23,051 nucleotides of DNA from Gammaproteobacteria bacterium (GCA_030632625.1 DAOVUK010000004.1:1-23051), one strand, 5' to 3'. Shown: positions 1-8,971, counted from the stretch's first letter. Numbers and translations are program-made. Notes: generated by a model from the letters alone, not told the origin.

Positions 1-67
1 AGCCTTCAGCCTGTATTACTGAAGAGAGGCTCAATAGAGTATAGAATAATAACGCATATTGCAGCAC
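1..67 (-). CDS. Probable 5' end of a secreted protein, cut by the window edge
   Basis: Directly downstream of proS on the same strand an open frame runs off the left edge. From a GTG at 67-65 it reads VLQYALLFYTLLSLSSVIQAEG in two parts: a hydrophobic stretch (LQYALLFYTLLSL) and then SSVIQA before EG, which looks like a signal peptide with cleavage after QA. No ATG and no strong ribosome binding site is visible, so the start is uncertain. It lies 28 bases after the proS stop and would be co-transcribed with it. A lytic transglycosylase or another exported protein is possible, but nothing of the mature part is visible. The call rests only on the signal-peptide pattern. Confidence 0.3.
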   Translation of the reverse strand, partial: MLQYALLFYTLLSLSSVIQAEG

Positions 68-95
68 AGGCCGGCAAACAGATTTGTCTTTTTCT

Positions 96-1802
96 TTATA
101 AGGCCAGTACATAGTTTACAATATCATCAACAGGAATTTCTTTTGCTTCGTTGTCTGTTCGCCCTTTAAATTCAAACACCCCCTTATCAAGACTACGTTC
201 ACCAATCACAATTCGGTAGGGGATACCAATGAGTTCCATATTTGCAAACATGACACCAGGGCGTTCTTTACGGTCATCAAACAGCACTTCAATGCCTGCC
301 GCTTCTAATTCGGCATAAAGCTTCTGTGCAGTTTCTCTGACACGTTCACTTTTATGCATGTTCATAGGGACAAGGCCGATTTTAAAGGGAGCCAGAGCAT
401 CTGGCCAGATAATGCCATTGTCATCATGATTTTGTTCAATGGCTGATGCAACCACACGGGAAACACCAATACCATAACAGCCCATGCTCATGATTTCGGC
501 CTTGCCGTTATCAGCGAGAACACTGGCATCCATCGCGGTAGAATATTTCTTACCAAGCTGGAATATATGTCCTACTTCAATGCCGCGTTTAATATTGAGA
601 ATACCCTGACCATCCGGGCTGGGGTCACCATCAAGGACATTACGAATATCAACAACTGAGCCGGGTTCGACATCTCTTTGCCAGTTAACACCCATCAAAT
701 GCTGGCCGTTTACATTGGCGCCACAAATGAAATCACTACACATGACAGCACTGCGATCGATGAAGCTGGGCACTGACAGACCAACCGGGCCTATGGAGCC
801 GGCATCACAACCTGCAGCCGCTTTAATTTCTGCATCACTGGCAAAGGTGAGAGGTGTTGCAACAGCAGTCAGTTTTTCTGCTTTAATTTCATTTAATTCG
901 TGATCGCCTCTGAGTACCAGAGCAATGACATCTGCGTCAATATCATCACTGGCTTTGACCAGTAAGGTTTTTAACGTCTGTGCAGGGGCAACGTTGAGAA
1001 ATTGACTGACCTCCTCAATGCTGTGCTGCTGCGGCGTATCGACAGTGGTTTTTTCCTGAGTGGCTGCCGCACGCTCAGTGGTGCAGATTGCTTCAGCCAT
1101 TTCAATATTAGCGGCATAATCACTTGCGCTGCTGAAAGCAATCGCATCTTCACCTGAATCAGCCAGTACATGAAACTCATGAGAAGCATTGCCGCCAATT
1201 GAGCCGGTGTCTGCATGAACCGCACGAAATTCCAGCCCCATACGGGTGAAAATACGCGAATAACAGTCATACATCTTTTCATAAGTGGTTTGCAGGCACT
1301 CCTGAGAGGCATGAAAAGAATAAGCATCTTTCATAATAAATTCCCGGGAGCGCATAATACCAAAACGAGGGCGAATTTCATCGCGAAATTTAGTTTGCAC
1401 CTGATAAAAAATGGCCGGCAGCTGCTTATAACTTTTTAATTCATGACGCACCAGATCGGTAATGACTTCCTCATGCGTCGGGCCAATACAAAATTCACGA
1501 TTGTGGCGGTCGGTAATACGTAATAATTCCGGGCCATATTGCTGCCAGCGACCAGATTCCTGCCATAATTCCGCAGGCTGAACTGCCGGCATTAATAATT
1601 CCTGAGCACCGGAACGATTCATTTCTTCACGAACAATTGCTTCTGCTTTGCGCAACACTCTTAGTCCCAGGGGCAGCCAGGAATAGAGACCGGATGCTAA
1701 TTTTCGGATCATGCCTGAACGGAGCATAAGCTGATGGCTGATGATTTTGGCATCAGCAGGTGATTCTTTGAGAGTAGGTAGAAAATACTGTGAAGTGCGC
1801 AT
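96..1802 (-). CDS. proS: Proline--tRNA ligase (ProS, bacterial type with editing insertion)
   Basis: This enzyme charges tRNA-Pro with proline in the cytoplasm. The 568 residues match the length of the bacterial-type enzyme. Class II synthetase motifs are visible: motif 1 near residues 55-75 (ending QELLMP), motif 2 near 138-162 ([10 protein letters not shown], then FIMKDAYSF), and motif 3 near 440-460 ([17 protein letters not shown]). The segment between motifs 2 and 3, about residues 225-400, corresponds to the YbaK-like editing domain that hydrolyses Ala-tRNA-Pro. The C-terminal anticodon-binding domain follows ([12 protein letters not shown] to the end, including [21 protein letters not shown]). 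The ATG at 1802 gives the expected N-terminus [14 protein letters not shown] fold-back repeat lies upstream, between this gene and the tautomerase gene. The gene looks intact and housekeeping. Confidence 0.97.
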   Translation of the reverse strand: MRTSQYFLPTLKESPADAKIISHQLMLRSGMIRKLASGLYSWLPLGLRVLRKAEAIVREEMNRSGAQELLMPAVQPAELWQESGRWQQYGPELLRITDRHNREFCIGPTHEEVITDLVRHELKSYKQLPAIFYQVQTKFRDEIRPRFGIMRSREFIMKDAYSFHASQECLQTTYEKMYDCYSRIFTRMGLEFRAVHADTGSIGGNASHEFHVLADSGEDAIAFSSASDYAANIEMAEAICTTERAAATQEKTTVDTPQQHSIEEVSQFLNVAPAQTLKTLLVKASDDIDADVIALVLRGDHELNEIKAEKLTAVATPLTFASDAEIKAAAGCDAGSIGPVGLSVPSFIDRSAVMCSDFICGANVNGQHLMGVNWQRDVEPGSVVDIRNVLDGDPSPDGQGILNIKRGIEVGHIFQLGKKYSTAMDASVLADNGKAEIMSMGCYGIGVSRVVASAIEQNHDDNGIIWPDALAPFKIGLVPMNMHKSERVRETAQKLYAELEAAGIEVLFDDRKERPGVMFANMELIGIPYRIVIGERSLDKGVFEFKGRTDNEAKEIPVDDIVNYVLAL

Positions 1803-1884
1803 TAATAGTCTTCTTTACAATAAGGGGATTTAATAAATAAGCGGTAGAAAAAAGATCATTTTACCCTAATCAGATGAACTGTAC

Positions 1885-2049
1885 TAGGAGCCTGTCCGGG
1901 AATAGAAGTCGTAGCGAGGGAAAGCTGTTTTGAGTCAGATTTTTTTATCATTTGAAGCCAATAGTTGTTCTATTAAATGAAAATGATAGGAAAATATGGC
2001 CAAAATCAGCTTTTCCGCAGTAGGCTTTCTATTCTCGGACAGGCTCCTA
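1885..2049. mobile_element. TA-flanked fold-back element (MITE-like)
   Basis: Terminal inverted repeats of 23 bases at 1885-1907 and 2027-2049 match with one mismatch (GGAGCCTGTCCG core on each end). Both ends are bounded by TA, as expected for an IS630/mariner-type insertion that duplicates TA. The interior also pairs across the centre: GGAAAGCTG-TTTTG against the complement of CAAAATCAGCTTTTCC, and TATCATTT against AAATGATA. The whole element is therefore an imperfect palindrome with arms of about 80 bases and a central AATAG/CTATT pair. No coding sequence is present, so mobility would have to be supplied in trans. Confidence 0.7.
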
Positions 2050-2064
2050 AATTATACTACGAGC

Positions 2065-2409
2065 CTAAAATGTTCTGCCGTCCCAGCCCCATAAATGCCG
2101 TTGTGCATTGCTGAATTCAATATAAATTCGATTAGGATTAATCTCCAGCAGCTTACTGATCTGCTGACATAACTCACTGGATAGTTCGCTGGTTTTATCT
2201 TCCGGCAGATTGATGCTTTTTAATTCAATATATGCAGCAGGTTCAGTTGTTCCGGACATGGTCATACTGACCTGAGCTTCGAGCAGGCTCATTACATAGC
2301 TTTCCGGCTTGGCAAGTATACCGGCTGTTTTTGCAGAAATTGATCGACAGCATTCCAGTTGTTTGTCCTTAGTCAGAGATTGATTGGTTCTTATAATGAT
2401 ACAGGGCAT
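2065..2409 (-). CDS. MIF / D-dopachrome tautomerase superfamily protein
   Basis: The 114-residue protein aligns over its full length with the macrophage migration inhibitory factor fold, a trimeric keto-enol tautomerase superfamily. After Met removal the N-terminus would be Pro (MPCIIIRTN), the catalytic base of this superfamily. Other family landmarks are AKPESYVMSLL (equivalent to the KPPQYIAV region containing the active-site Lys), SGTTEPAAYIELKSI (equivalent to SSEPCALCSL), NPNRIYIEF (equivalent to SPDRVYINY) and the terminal WGWDGRTF. No signal peptide is present, so it should be cytoplasmic. The in vivo substrate of bacterial MIF homologues is generally unknown. It is separated from proS by the fold-back element and is probably transcribed alone. 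Assignment to the family is secure; the function is not. Confidence 0.9.
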   Translation of the reverse strand: MPCIIIRTNQSLTKDKQLECCRSISAKTAGILAKPESYVMSLLEAQVSMTMSGTTEPAAYIELKSINLPEDKTSELSSELCQQISKLLEINPNRIYIEFSNAQRHLWGWDGRTF

Positions 2410-3164
2410 GAAGATGAACTCTTATTTTATGAAGGTGTTTTACATAGTTGTAAAATTATCATTCTACCGCTAAAAAATCCAGTTAAACACAATGAATATT
2501 TTGCAATTTGTGTTCAGTTTTTTTAAGGGTAAGCCCTAATAGGAATTATGATTTGAATTCATTATTATCAGCCCATAACGTGAGGCTAAAGAAGGGAATC
2601 TTTATTTTTTAAAGTTAGAATATGCTTATATAATTGAATGATTATTATTGGTGTTTCCGGCTTTATAATAAGAACCTTGATTTTAAATAGGGTTTTCCAA
2701 ACACGAATAAAAAAAAGAAAAATTAGCTCTTTAGTTGTAAAAGTACATTATTATTGATGAAAATAATAAAAAGTGTCTTGTAATAACTATAAAAAAATAA
2801 TAAGTTTAATATCTTATAGTGAACGGGGTCTCATTTCGGGTTTACCATCTATTTATCGCGAGTTAAAGAAAAATGTCGCGACAATGGATTGATCCGTATA
2901 GAATAGCAATTTGCGGTATGAAATTTTTTCCATTAAAACTATTTTACATTAGAACTATTTGTTTTCACTGAAGCTGTTATCACTGAATTCAGACATACCG
3001 TTCTTATAAATAAAAAGATAAAAAGATAAAGAGATTATTAATTTTATCTTTACTACAGACATTGTACTTTTCAGGTCAGCTCAATTCGTTAGGCCTGCAG
3101 AGTCAGCTATGCAAAGTTAAATCAAATGACGAATACAAACTACTAATCAGAAAGGTATTAAATA
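2410..3164. other. AT-rich intergenic region before the RND operon
   Basis: These 755 bases contain no convincing gene. They are very AT-rich. A short possible transposase remnant (2797-2889, listed separately) overlaps a perfect ten-base palindrome TGTCGCGACA at 2874-2883. Near 3007-3051 there are short ATAAAAAG direct repeats, followed by an AT-only hairpin (AAAGATAAA against TTTATCTTT). The region must contain the promoter for the adaptor gene at 3165, but I cannot single out a convincing -35/-10 pair in such AT-rich DNA. Confidence 0.6.
2797..2889 (+). pseudogene. Possible remnant of an IS30-family transposase N-terminus
   Basis: One frame reads ...ISYSERGLISGLPSIYRELKKNV and then a stop at 2890. 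This resembles the start of IS30-type transposases, where an E-R-x-x-I segment is followed by the helix-turn-helix ending ISREL(K/R)RN. Here the two parts seem joined with the intervening residues deleted. No start codon, no catalytic DDE region and no inverted repeats are found. The match is short, so it could be chance. Confidence 0.3.
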
Positions 3165-4301
3165 ATGTTTAGACGCTTAAGTGGCACTTTTGTTCTAAGT
3201 ATTGGATTGCTATTGGGTGGGCAGGCTTTTTCCAGCGAAATTATTGAAGTCGGAGCACAGCAGGATTTAGAGCAGGTTTTTCTTGGTGGTAGTGTTGTTC
3301 CATACAAAGAAGTGACGCTCTCTGCGCAGATGCCCGGACGAGTAGAATACCTGGCCGGTGATGAAGGCGATTCCTTTGAAACGGGTGCTTTGCTGGTGAC
3401 TATCAGTGACGAAAGTTTACTGGCAAAGCGCAAATCAGCAATTGCTCAATATGATCAGGCTGTCGCCTCCCTGCAGAATTCTCAGGTTCAGTATAATCGT
3501 GAACTCTGGTCTCCGCAAAGTGAAAATGCTACTCAGATGCCTGGAATGGGAATGCCCGGTATGTTTGACCAGATGTTTACCAAACAGATGGGCGATTCAA
3601 TGGGCTATGGTGATAAGGATGTTCAACGTCAGGCGGATCTTTACAACCAGGGTGCTGCAGTCAACCAGGCTCAGTCGCGTGTAAGAAGTGCTCGGGAGGC
3701 TATTAATGAAATTAATGCCAGCATAAGAGACACTCGCTCAATAGCACCGTTCAAAGGTATGATCATTAAAAAACTGGTTGAAGTCGGTGACACGGTTCAG
3801 CCGGGAATGCCTTTAATTTCTTATGCAAATACAGATTACATTCGAATTCGCACAGAAGTGCCGGTGAGATTAGTGCCTTTTCTAAAAGTCGGTGATACTG
3901 TCAGGGCTTATCTGGATGTCAATGGCTTGATGATTCCTGCTAAAGTGGCTCAGATTTATCCCCTGGCTGATAAAAGCAAGCACACAGTGACAGTGAAATT
4001 TGATTTACCCATTGGTACTCGCGGCGTTCCCGGAATGTATGCTGAAGTAGCAATACCGGTTAAAAATTCAAAGCTCAACACATCTATTACTATTCCCAGA
4101 ACCAGTATTCTTAAACATATGGGCAGTTTACCCAGTGTCCTGGTAATGAATGACCAGAATATTGCTGAAATGCATGTCATTCGTCTGGGTAAAAAAGTCG
4201 ATGGCGGTAAATTTTATACGGTACTTTCCGGCCTGAAGTCAGGTGACCGGATTGTTGACCACCCACCTCAGAACTGGAGACCTGGTCTGCCGATAAAGTA
4301 A
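3165..4301 (+). CDS. RND efflux periplasmic adaptor (membrane fusion protein) with a Met-rich insert
   Basis: This 378-residue periplasmic adaptor should link the inner-membrane RND pump encoded next to it to an outer-membrane channel; no TolC-like gene is in the window. Residues 1-23 form a signal peptide (LSGTFVLSIGLLLGGQAFS). A lipoyl half-motif follows (VPYKEVTLSAQMPGRVEYLAGDEGD, split near 46-69), then a coiled-coil hairpin at about 85-185, the second lipoyl half (IRDTRSIAPFKGMIIKKL, VEVGDTVQPGMPL), a beta-barrel domain and a membrane-proximal domain ending near DRIVDHPP. Within the hairpin, residues 125-146 contain seven methionines (MPGMGMPGMFDQM...QMGDSM), which is unusual. The start follows AGAAAGG at a suitable distance. 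It lies 135 bases upstream of the permease and is likely in the same operon. Confidence 0.93.
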   Translation: MFRRLSGTFVLSIGLLLGGQAFSSEIIEVGAQQDLEQVFLGGSVVPYKEVTLSAQMPGRVEYLAGDEGDSFETGALLVTISDESLLAKRKSAIAQYDQAVASLQNSQVQYNRELWSPQSENATQMPGMGMPGMFDQMFTKQMGDSMGYGDKDVQRQADLYNQGAAVNQAQSRVRSAREAINEINASIRDTRSIAPFKGMIIKKLVEVGDTVQPGMPLISYANTDYIRIRTEVPVRLVPFLKVGDTVRAYLDVNGLMIPAKVAQIYPLADKSKHTVTVKFDLPIGTRGVPGMYAEVAIPVKNSKLNTSITIPRTSILKHMGSLPSVLVMNDQNIAEMHVIRLGKKVDGGKFYTVLSGLKSGDRIVDHPPQNWRPGLPIK

Positions 4302-4436
4302 TATTTCTGAGGCATTCTCTTTAATCTAAGGCGTACCGATCACTGTTCAGATAAAGGGGTGTACTGTCTCGTTAACAATGAGTCAAGTACAAACTGAGCA
4401 GAGTAATAATAAATAAGCACGGGTAAGTTTAATCAT

Positions 4437-7400
4437 ATGGATAACACAAAAAATAGACAAGATTTGGGTTTGGCTGGAAATCTGACTCAGACTTTTATGC
4501 ATTCGCCGTTAACCTTATTACTTCTGATTGCAACATTTGCTATTGGTCTTGCAGGTTTTATGTTGACCCCAAGGCAGGAAGATCCGCAAATATCAGTGCC
4601 TATGGCCGATATTTTTGTCAGTTATCCGGGTGCATCAACCGAGCAGGTTGCGTCACTGGTTGCTGTTCCTTTAGAGCGAATTATGAGTGAAATACCCGGT
4701 GTTAAGCATGTCTATTCTGCTTCTCAGCGGGATCAGGCCATGGTGACAGTGCAATTTGAAGTCGGTGAGGACATGGGGCCCTCACTGGTAAAGTTGTATG
4801 ACAAATTACAGTCCAATATGGATAAAATCCCACCAGGGGTTTCTCCGCCGCTGGTTAAGCCCAAAGGTGTTGATGATGTGCCGCTGGTGGCTTTGACTTT
4901 GTGGTCTGAAAGTCTTGATGATGCGGCCTTACGATTGATTGCACTGGATGTGATGCAGGAATTAAATGAAATTCCTGAAACCAGTCAAAGTTTTGTGATC
5001 AGTGGCCGTCAGGAACAGTTACGAATTGAAGTTAAGCCGGAACGTCTGGCGGGTTATGACATCACTCTGGAGCAGATTGCCGGTACTATTATGACGGCTA
5101 ATAGTGAAAAAACTGTTGGCTCTATTGAATCGGGCGACAATAGCTTTAATCTTTATACCGGCGCATTTTTACGCAATGCTGAAGATGTTGAACGCCTGGT
5201 GGTTGCCATGCATGATGGTAATCCTGTTTATGTAAGAGATGTTGCCGATGTAATTCATGGACCGGGTGAAGCACATAAGTTTGTTAATTTCTATACTGGT
5301 CCTGCTACTTCAGAAACTAAATCCGCAAATGGTTATCCTGCAGTGACATTGGCTATCGCTAAAAAAGTAGGCACCAATGGTGTGAGTGTTGTTGAAGAAG
5401 TTCTCGAGCGTGTTGATGCCATGAAAGGGCGTCTGATTCCAAGCAATGTGGAACTCAGCGTGACCCGAAATTATGGTAAATCAGCACAGGATAAAGTGAA
5501 CGGTCTGATGTTTAAACTGGTACTGGTGACAATTGCCGTATCAATACTTATCTTCTGGTTCCTTAACTGGCGTGCTGCTCTGGTTTGTTTTATTGTTATT
5601 CCAAATGTGATTCTTGTGACGACTTTCTTTGCATTGATCATGGGCTACACCATTGACCGGGTGAGTTTGTTTGCCCTCATTTTCTCCATTGGTATCCTGG
5701 TGGATGATGCCATTGTGGTGGTTGAAAATATGTATCGTCGCTGGGCGATGGATGGTGAAATTTCTGACAGCACGTCGATTGATGCCGTCAGAGAAGTAGG
5801 CAATCCAACTATTCTGGCAACCTTTACTGTAATTGCTGCTTTATTACCTATGGGTATGGTGCGAGGAATGATGGGGCCTTATATGGAACCTATTCCGGCT
5901 CTGGGTTCTGTGGCGATGATGTATTCATTGTTTGCCGCATTTGTGTTCACGCCTTATCTGGCCATTCGATTTAAACCGGCGATGGATTCTCTGCATAAAA
6001 TGGAAGAGTCTGAACATAAGACCGTAAAGCGTCTGGATGGTTTTTATCGCAGGATCCTTAATCCGCTTATTGACAGCAAAGTAGCTGGTTATGGTTTTTT
6101 AATCGGACTTTTTGCTATTTTCTTTCTCGCTAGCAGTTTGTTTTATTTTAAAGCGGTTAAAGTGAAAATGATGCCGCTTGATAATAAATCCGTTTTTAAT
6201 GTAGTGATTAACTTTCCTGAAGGGACTTCATTGCCGATAACCGCCAATCTGACCCGTCAAATGGCAGAAAAGGTAAGGCAGGTTCCTGAAGTCACTGCAA
6301 TTCAATCTTATGTTGGTACCGCATCACCTTTTGATTTTAATGGTCTTGTGCGTCATTATTACTTACGCCAGCAGCCCTGGCAGGCCGATTTAAATGTACA
6401 ATTACTGCATAAGAAAGAACGCGACAGAACCAGTCACCAGATAGCCCAGGAAGTCAGAAAAACCCTGACTGAATTGATTGCTGAAAAAGTAAAAGCAGGT
6501 GTTTATACCAAACTGGATGCGCCAAGAATCCAGATTGTGGAAATGCCGCCAGGTCCTCCTGTGCTGCAGTCAATGGTTGCTGAAGTTTATGGTCCGACCG
6601 CACATGAACGGCATGCAGTGGCAATGAAATTGACCAAATTATTTGAGCAGTCAGATTCTATTGCTGATGTGGATAATTATATTCAGAAACCTTATCAAAT
6701 CTGGAATTTCAGAGTCAATCGTGAGAAAGCCATTCGTGTGGGTGTCAGTGTTGACGCCATTAATAAAACATTAGAAATGGCCATGGGCGGTTTTGTTCTG
6801 GGCGATATTAAAGATGGCTCAATACTGGAAGCAACGATGATTGTGTTACAGGTGCCGCTGGATGTTCGTGCAAACTTTAATTACCTCAGCCAGCTGCCTG
6901 TTCCGACAATGCAGGGAAGTAGTGTGCCTCTGGCAGAATTGGGTGTCTTCAGTAAAGGTCATAAAGAAGCCGTTATCTATCATAAAGATTTAAGAGATGT
7001 TGAGTATGTTATTGGTGAGGTCGTGGGTGAATTTGCGGCACCCATTTACGGTATGTTTGACGTCTGGGATATGCTGGATCTGGAAGAAAATCTGGGACCG
7101 CGCAAAGAAGTGATAGAAGGCACCTGGATGGGACCACCGGGTTCATCTGACATGCACAGGCGCTCAGGTTTTGAATGGACCGGCGAATGGACGGTGACCT
7201 ATGAAACTTTCCGTGATATGGGCCTGGCTTTTTGCCTGGCTATTATTATGATTTATATGCTGGTTGTCTGGGAATTTGGTAATTTTATCCAGCCAGCCAT
7301 TATTATTTCTCCTATTCCTTTGACTCTGGTGGGGATTATTCCCGGGCATGCTATTATGGGTGCAGAATTTACGGCGACCTCAATGATCGGCTTTATTGCA

Positions 7401-8327
7401 CTGGCTGGAATTATTGTGCGTAACTCTATCTTGCTGATGGATTATTCTCGTCAGGAAATTCGCCGTGGTGTGGAAATCAGAGAAGCCATTATTATGGCCT
7501 GTATCACTCGAACACGACCTATTATTATTACCGCATTAGCGCTGCTAGTTGGTTCTACCGCGATTCTATTTGACCCAATCTTTCAGGGTATGGCAATTTC
7601 ACTGATGTATGGTACTTTTGTCTCGACCATTTTGACATTAGTTGTTATTCCCCTGGGATGTTATAGCGGGCGTGCTGCTTTTTGTGAAATTATGAAGGAA
7701 GACCACCCTGATTATCAGGTCTGTGTGGAGCAAAAAAATCAATTAAAAGATAAAAAATCTTCAGATGGCAGTGCTATAGGTAAAATTTTATTCACTTCTT
7801 ATACGGTTATTGTCACAGTTGTGCAAATGATCTGGTGGAGTCTGCAGGGGCTTTATACGCTTGCCTTTAAGAGAAGAAAAAAGCCTGCAGCTGCGCCTGA
7901 TTCTAATACGCCCGCTCCGGCTTCTAATACACCTGCTCCTGCGTCTAAAGCGCCTGAATCTAAATCAGCGGCTCAGCCGGAAGTGGTAAAGAGTGAGGCA
8001 TTAACTGCTGCAAAGACCGCAGCAAAGACTGCAGCAAAGACTGCAGCACCGGCTGCTGAAGCCGGGACAGAGGAAAAACCTGCAGCTGCTGAAACAAAAG
8101 CAGACATAAAGGCGGCAGATGTTGTAACAACATCTGATACGGCTGAAAAGGAAAAAAAGCCAGTGCTTAAGAAAAAGCCTGTTATCAAAAAAGCCATTGC
8201 GAAAAAGAAGGCGGTGAGCACTAATAAAGCAGGCACAGCGGATAATAAGCCTGTAAGTACTGTCAAGAAAGCGCTTAAAAAGAAAGGACGCCGGGGCATA
8301 CAGTTAAAAGGTGACCTGGAAGAGTAA
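4437..8327 (+). CDS. RND-family efflux permease with extra C-terminal hydrophobic segment and basic low-complexity tail
   Basis: The first ~1090 residues form a complete RND pump of the inner membrane, driven by proton import. An N-terminal helix is followed by the PRQEDP motif and a large periplasmic loop (FVSYPGASTEQVASLVAVPLE). TM4 carries the proton-relay pair D423-D424 (GILVDDAIVVVEN), and a second periplasmic loop follows. TM10 has R995 (IIVRNSILLMDY) where AcrB has K940; this variation also occurs elsewhere in the superfamily. After TM12 the protein is not finished. A further hydrophobic stretch at about 1115-1144 (ILFTSYTVIVTVVQMIWW...) is followed by 152 residues (1145-1296) rich in Lys, Ala, Pro, Thr and Glu. 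That tail includes SNTPAPA repeats, four TAAK/TAA units and a very basic end (KKALKKKGRRG). Substrate is unknown. The start at 4437 follows GGGTAAG. Confidence 0.92.
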   Translation: MDNTKNRQDLGLAGNLTQTFMHSPLTLLLLIATFAIGLAGFMLTPRQEDPQISVPMADIFVSYPGASTEQVASLVAVPLERIMSEIPGVKHVYSASQRDQAMVTVQFEVGEDMGPSLVKLYDKLQSNMDKIPPGVSPPLVKPKGVDDVPLVALTLWSESLDDAALRLIALDVMQELNEIPETSQSFVISGRQEQLRIEVKPERLAGYDITLEQIAGTIMTANSEKTVGSIESGDNSFNLYTGAFLRNAEDVERLVVAMHDGNPVYVRDVADVIHGPGEAHKFVNFYTGPATSETKSANGYPAVTLAIAKKVGTNGVSVVEEVLERVDAMKGRLIPSNVELSVTRNYGKSAQDKVNGLMFKLVLVTIAVSILIFWFLNWRAALVCFIVIPNVILVTTFFALIMGYTIDRVSLFALIFSIGILVDDAIVVVENMYRRWAMDGEISDSTSIDAVREVGNPTILATFTVIAALLPMGMVRGMMGPYMEPIPALGSVAMMYSLFAAFVFTPYLAIRFKPAMDSLHKMEESEHKTVKRLDGFYRRILNPLIDSKVAGYGFLIGLFAIFFLASSLFYFKAVKVKMMPLDNKSVFNVVINFPEGTSLPITANLTRQMAEKVRQVPEVTAIQSYVGTASPFDFNGLVRHYYLRQQPWQADLNVQLLHKKERDRTSHQIAQEVRKTLTELIAEKVKAGVYTKLDAPRIQIVEMPPGPPVLQSMVAEVYGPTAHERHAVAMKLTKLFEQSDSIADVDNYIQKPYQIWNFRVNREKAIRVGVSVDAINKTLEMAMGGFVLGDIKDGSILEATMIVLQVPLDVRANFNYLSQLPVPTMQGSSVPLAELGVFSKGHKEAVIYHKDLRDVEYVIGEVVGEFAAPIYGMFDVWDMLDLEENLGPRKEVIEGTWMGPPGSSDMHRRSGFEWTGEWTVTYETFRDMGLAFCLAIIMIYMLVVWEFGNFIQPAIIISPIPLTLVGIIPGHAIMGAEFTATSMIGFIALAGIIVRNSILLMDYSRQEIRRGVEIREAIIMACITRTRPIIITALALLVGSTAILFDPIFQGMAISLMYGTFVSTILTLVVIPLGCYSGRAAFCEIMKEDHPDYQVCVEQKNQLKDKKSSDGSAIGKILFTSYTVIVTVVQMIWWSLQGLYTLAFKRRKKPAAAPDSNTPAPASNTPAPASKAPESKSAAQPEVVKSEALTAAKTAAKTAAKTAAPAAEAGTEEKPAAAETKADIKAADVVTTSDTAEKEKKPVLKKKPVIKKAIAKKKAVSTNKAGTADNKPVSTVKKALKKKGRRGIQLKGDLEE

Positions 8328-8340
8328 TTGTCGTTTTATC

Positions 8341-8365
8341 CCTTATCCAGCTTGCTGGCTTAAGG
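8341..8365 (+). terminator. Hairpin after the RND permease (weak terminator candidate)
   Basis: CCTTATCCAGC and GCTGGCTTAAGG are near-complementary arms around a two-base loop, starting 13 bases after the permease stop. There is no T-tract after it, so intrinsic termination is uncertain. It could instead protect the 3' end of the RND mRNA. Confidence 0.35.
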
Positions 8366-8404
8366 CACAATGAAGCCTGTCCCGGCATTATTTGAGCAAG
8401 AACT

Positions 8405-8420
8405 TTTATGCTAAGATGTC
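8405..8420 (+). promoter_or_regulatory. Possible extended -10 promoter for the sulfur globule-like gene
   Basis: TGCTAAGAT at 8409-8417 fits an extended -10 element (TGn plus a four-of-six match to TATAAT). It lies 40 bases before the start codon at 8457, leaving room for a leader with the GGAG ribosome binding site at 8446. No good -35 hexamer is present at the right distance. Confidence 0.3.
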
Positions 8421-8456
8421 AGGGACAATAAACTCACTATCAAATGGAGTGTCTAT

Positions 8457-8900
8457 ATGAAGTATGTAGCAACAGCGTTAGCAGCGGCAATGCTTGCAGG
8501 TGCAGTCATTATACCAATGCAGGCCAGTGCCTTTTGGGATGATGGCAATAGCAATACAAACTGGAATACTTATGGTAATAATAACTGGAATAACAGCGGT
8601 TATGGCCGCGGCAGCGGTAATGGCTGGGGTGATGGTTCCGGTGATGCTGACATGGATGGTGATATTGAAATCACCATAAAAACCAGAGCTCGAGGTCGCG
8701 GCAATGCCAATACACGTGGTTCTGCATCAGGCCGTGGTTATGGCAGTGGTTACAATAAATGGGATAATCGATTCCAGGGGTATGGTGATCAGCGTTATAT
8801 GAATAACCAGGGTTATGGTGGTTACAGACCATATGGCTATGCTCCTTATGCTCGTCCTCCTGTTGCTCCAGCCCCAACTCCGGCACCAGCAGCAAAATAA
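8457..8900 (+). CDS. Sulfur globule family-like secreted protein
   Basis: The 147-residue protein has a clear signal peptide (residues 1-25, MKYVATALAAAMLAGAV to QASA) cleaved before Phe-Trp. The mature part is low complexity and rich in Gly, Asn, Tyr, Trp and Arg (NTNWNTYGNNNWNNSGYGRG). It has an acidic stretch (GDGSGDADMDGDIEI) followed by RARGRGNANTRG and GYGSGY repeats, and ends in a Pro/Ala tail (PPVAPAPTPAPAAK). This order (AFW start, Gly/Asn/Trp block, D/G block, R-G block, Pro/Ala end) is what I know of the structural envelope proteins of bacterial sulfur globules. They are exported and coat periplasmic S0 deposits. Such compositions can converge, so another Gly-rich secreted protein is possible. 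It has its own probable promoter and a strong terminator after it. Confidence 0.7.
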   Translation: MKYVATALAAAMLAGAVIIPMQASAFWDDGNSNTNWNTYGNNNWNNSGYGRGSGNGWGDGSGDADMDGDIEITIKTRARGRGNANTRGSASGRGYGSGYNKWDNRFQGYGDQRYMNNQGYGGYRPYGYAPYARPPVAPAPTPAPAAK

Positions 8901-8917
8901 ATCATTAAACAAAAAAT

Positions 8918-8953
8918 GCTAGCGCCTGCAGCAAAAGGAGGCGTTAGCTTTTT
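8918..8953 (+). terminator. Rho-independent terminator after the sulfur globule-like gene
   Basis: GCTAGCGCCT (8918-8927) pairs with AGGCGTTAGC (8939-8948) with one mismatch, and TTTTT follows. It lies 18 bases after the stop codon and before the ribosome binding site of the ParA gene. Partial read-through would let the first gene be made in large excess over the downstream genes. Confidence 0.85.
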
Positions 8954-8971
8954 GATGGACAGGAGTTTTAA

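Noticed and set aside
971..1327. Open frame inside proS on the same strand, different frame
   Set aside because: It lies entirely within the well-supported proS gene, and its product has no recognisable features.
7973..8299. Long antisense frame over the permease tail with an apparently hydrophobic Phe/Val/Ala product
   Set aside because: It is the mirror of Lys/Ala-rich codons on the other strand; low-complexity DNA produces such shadows, and no ribosome binding site or promoter is seen.
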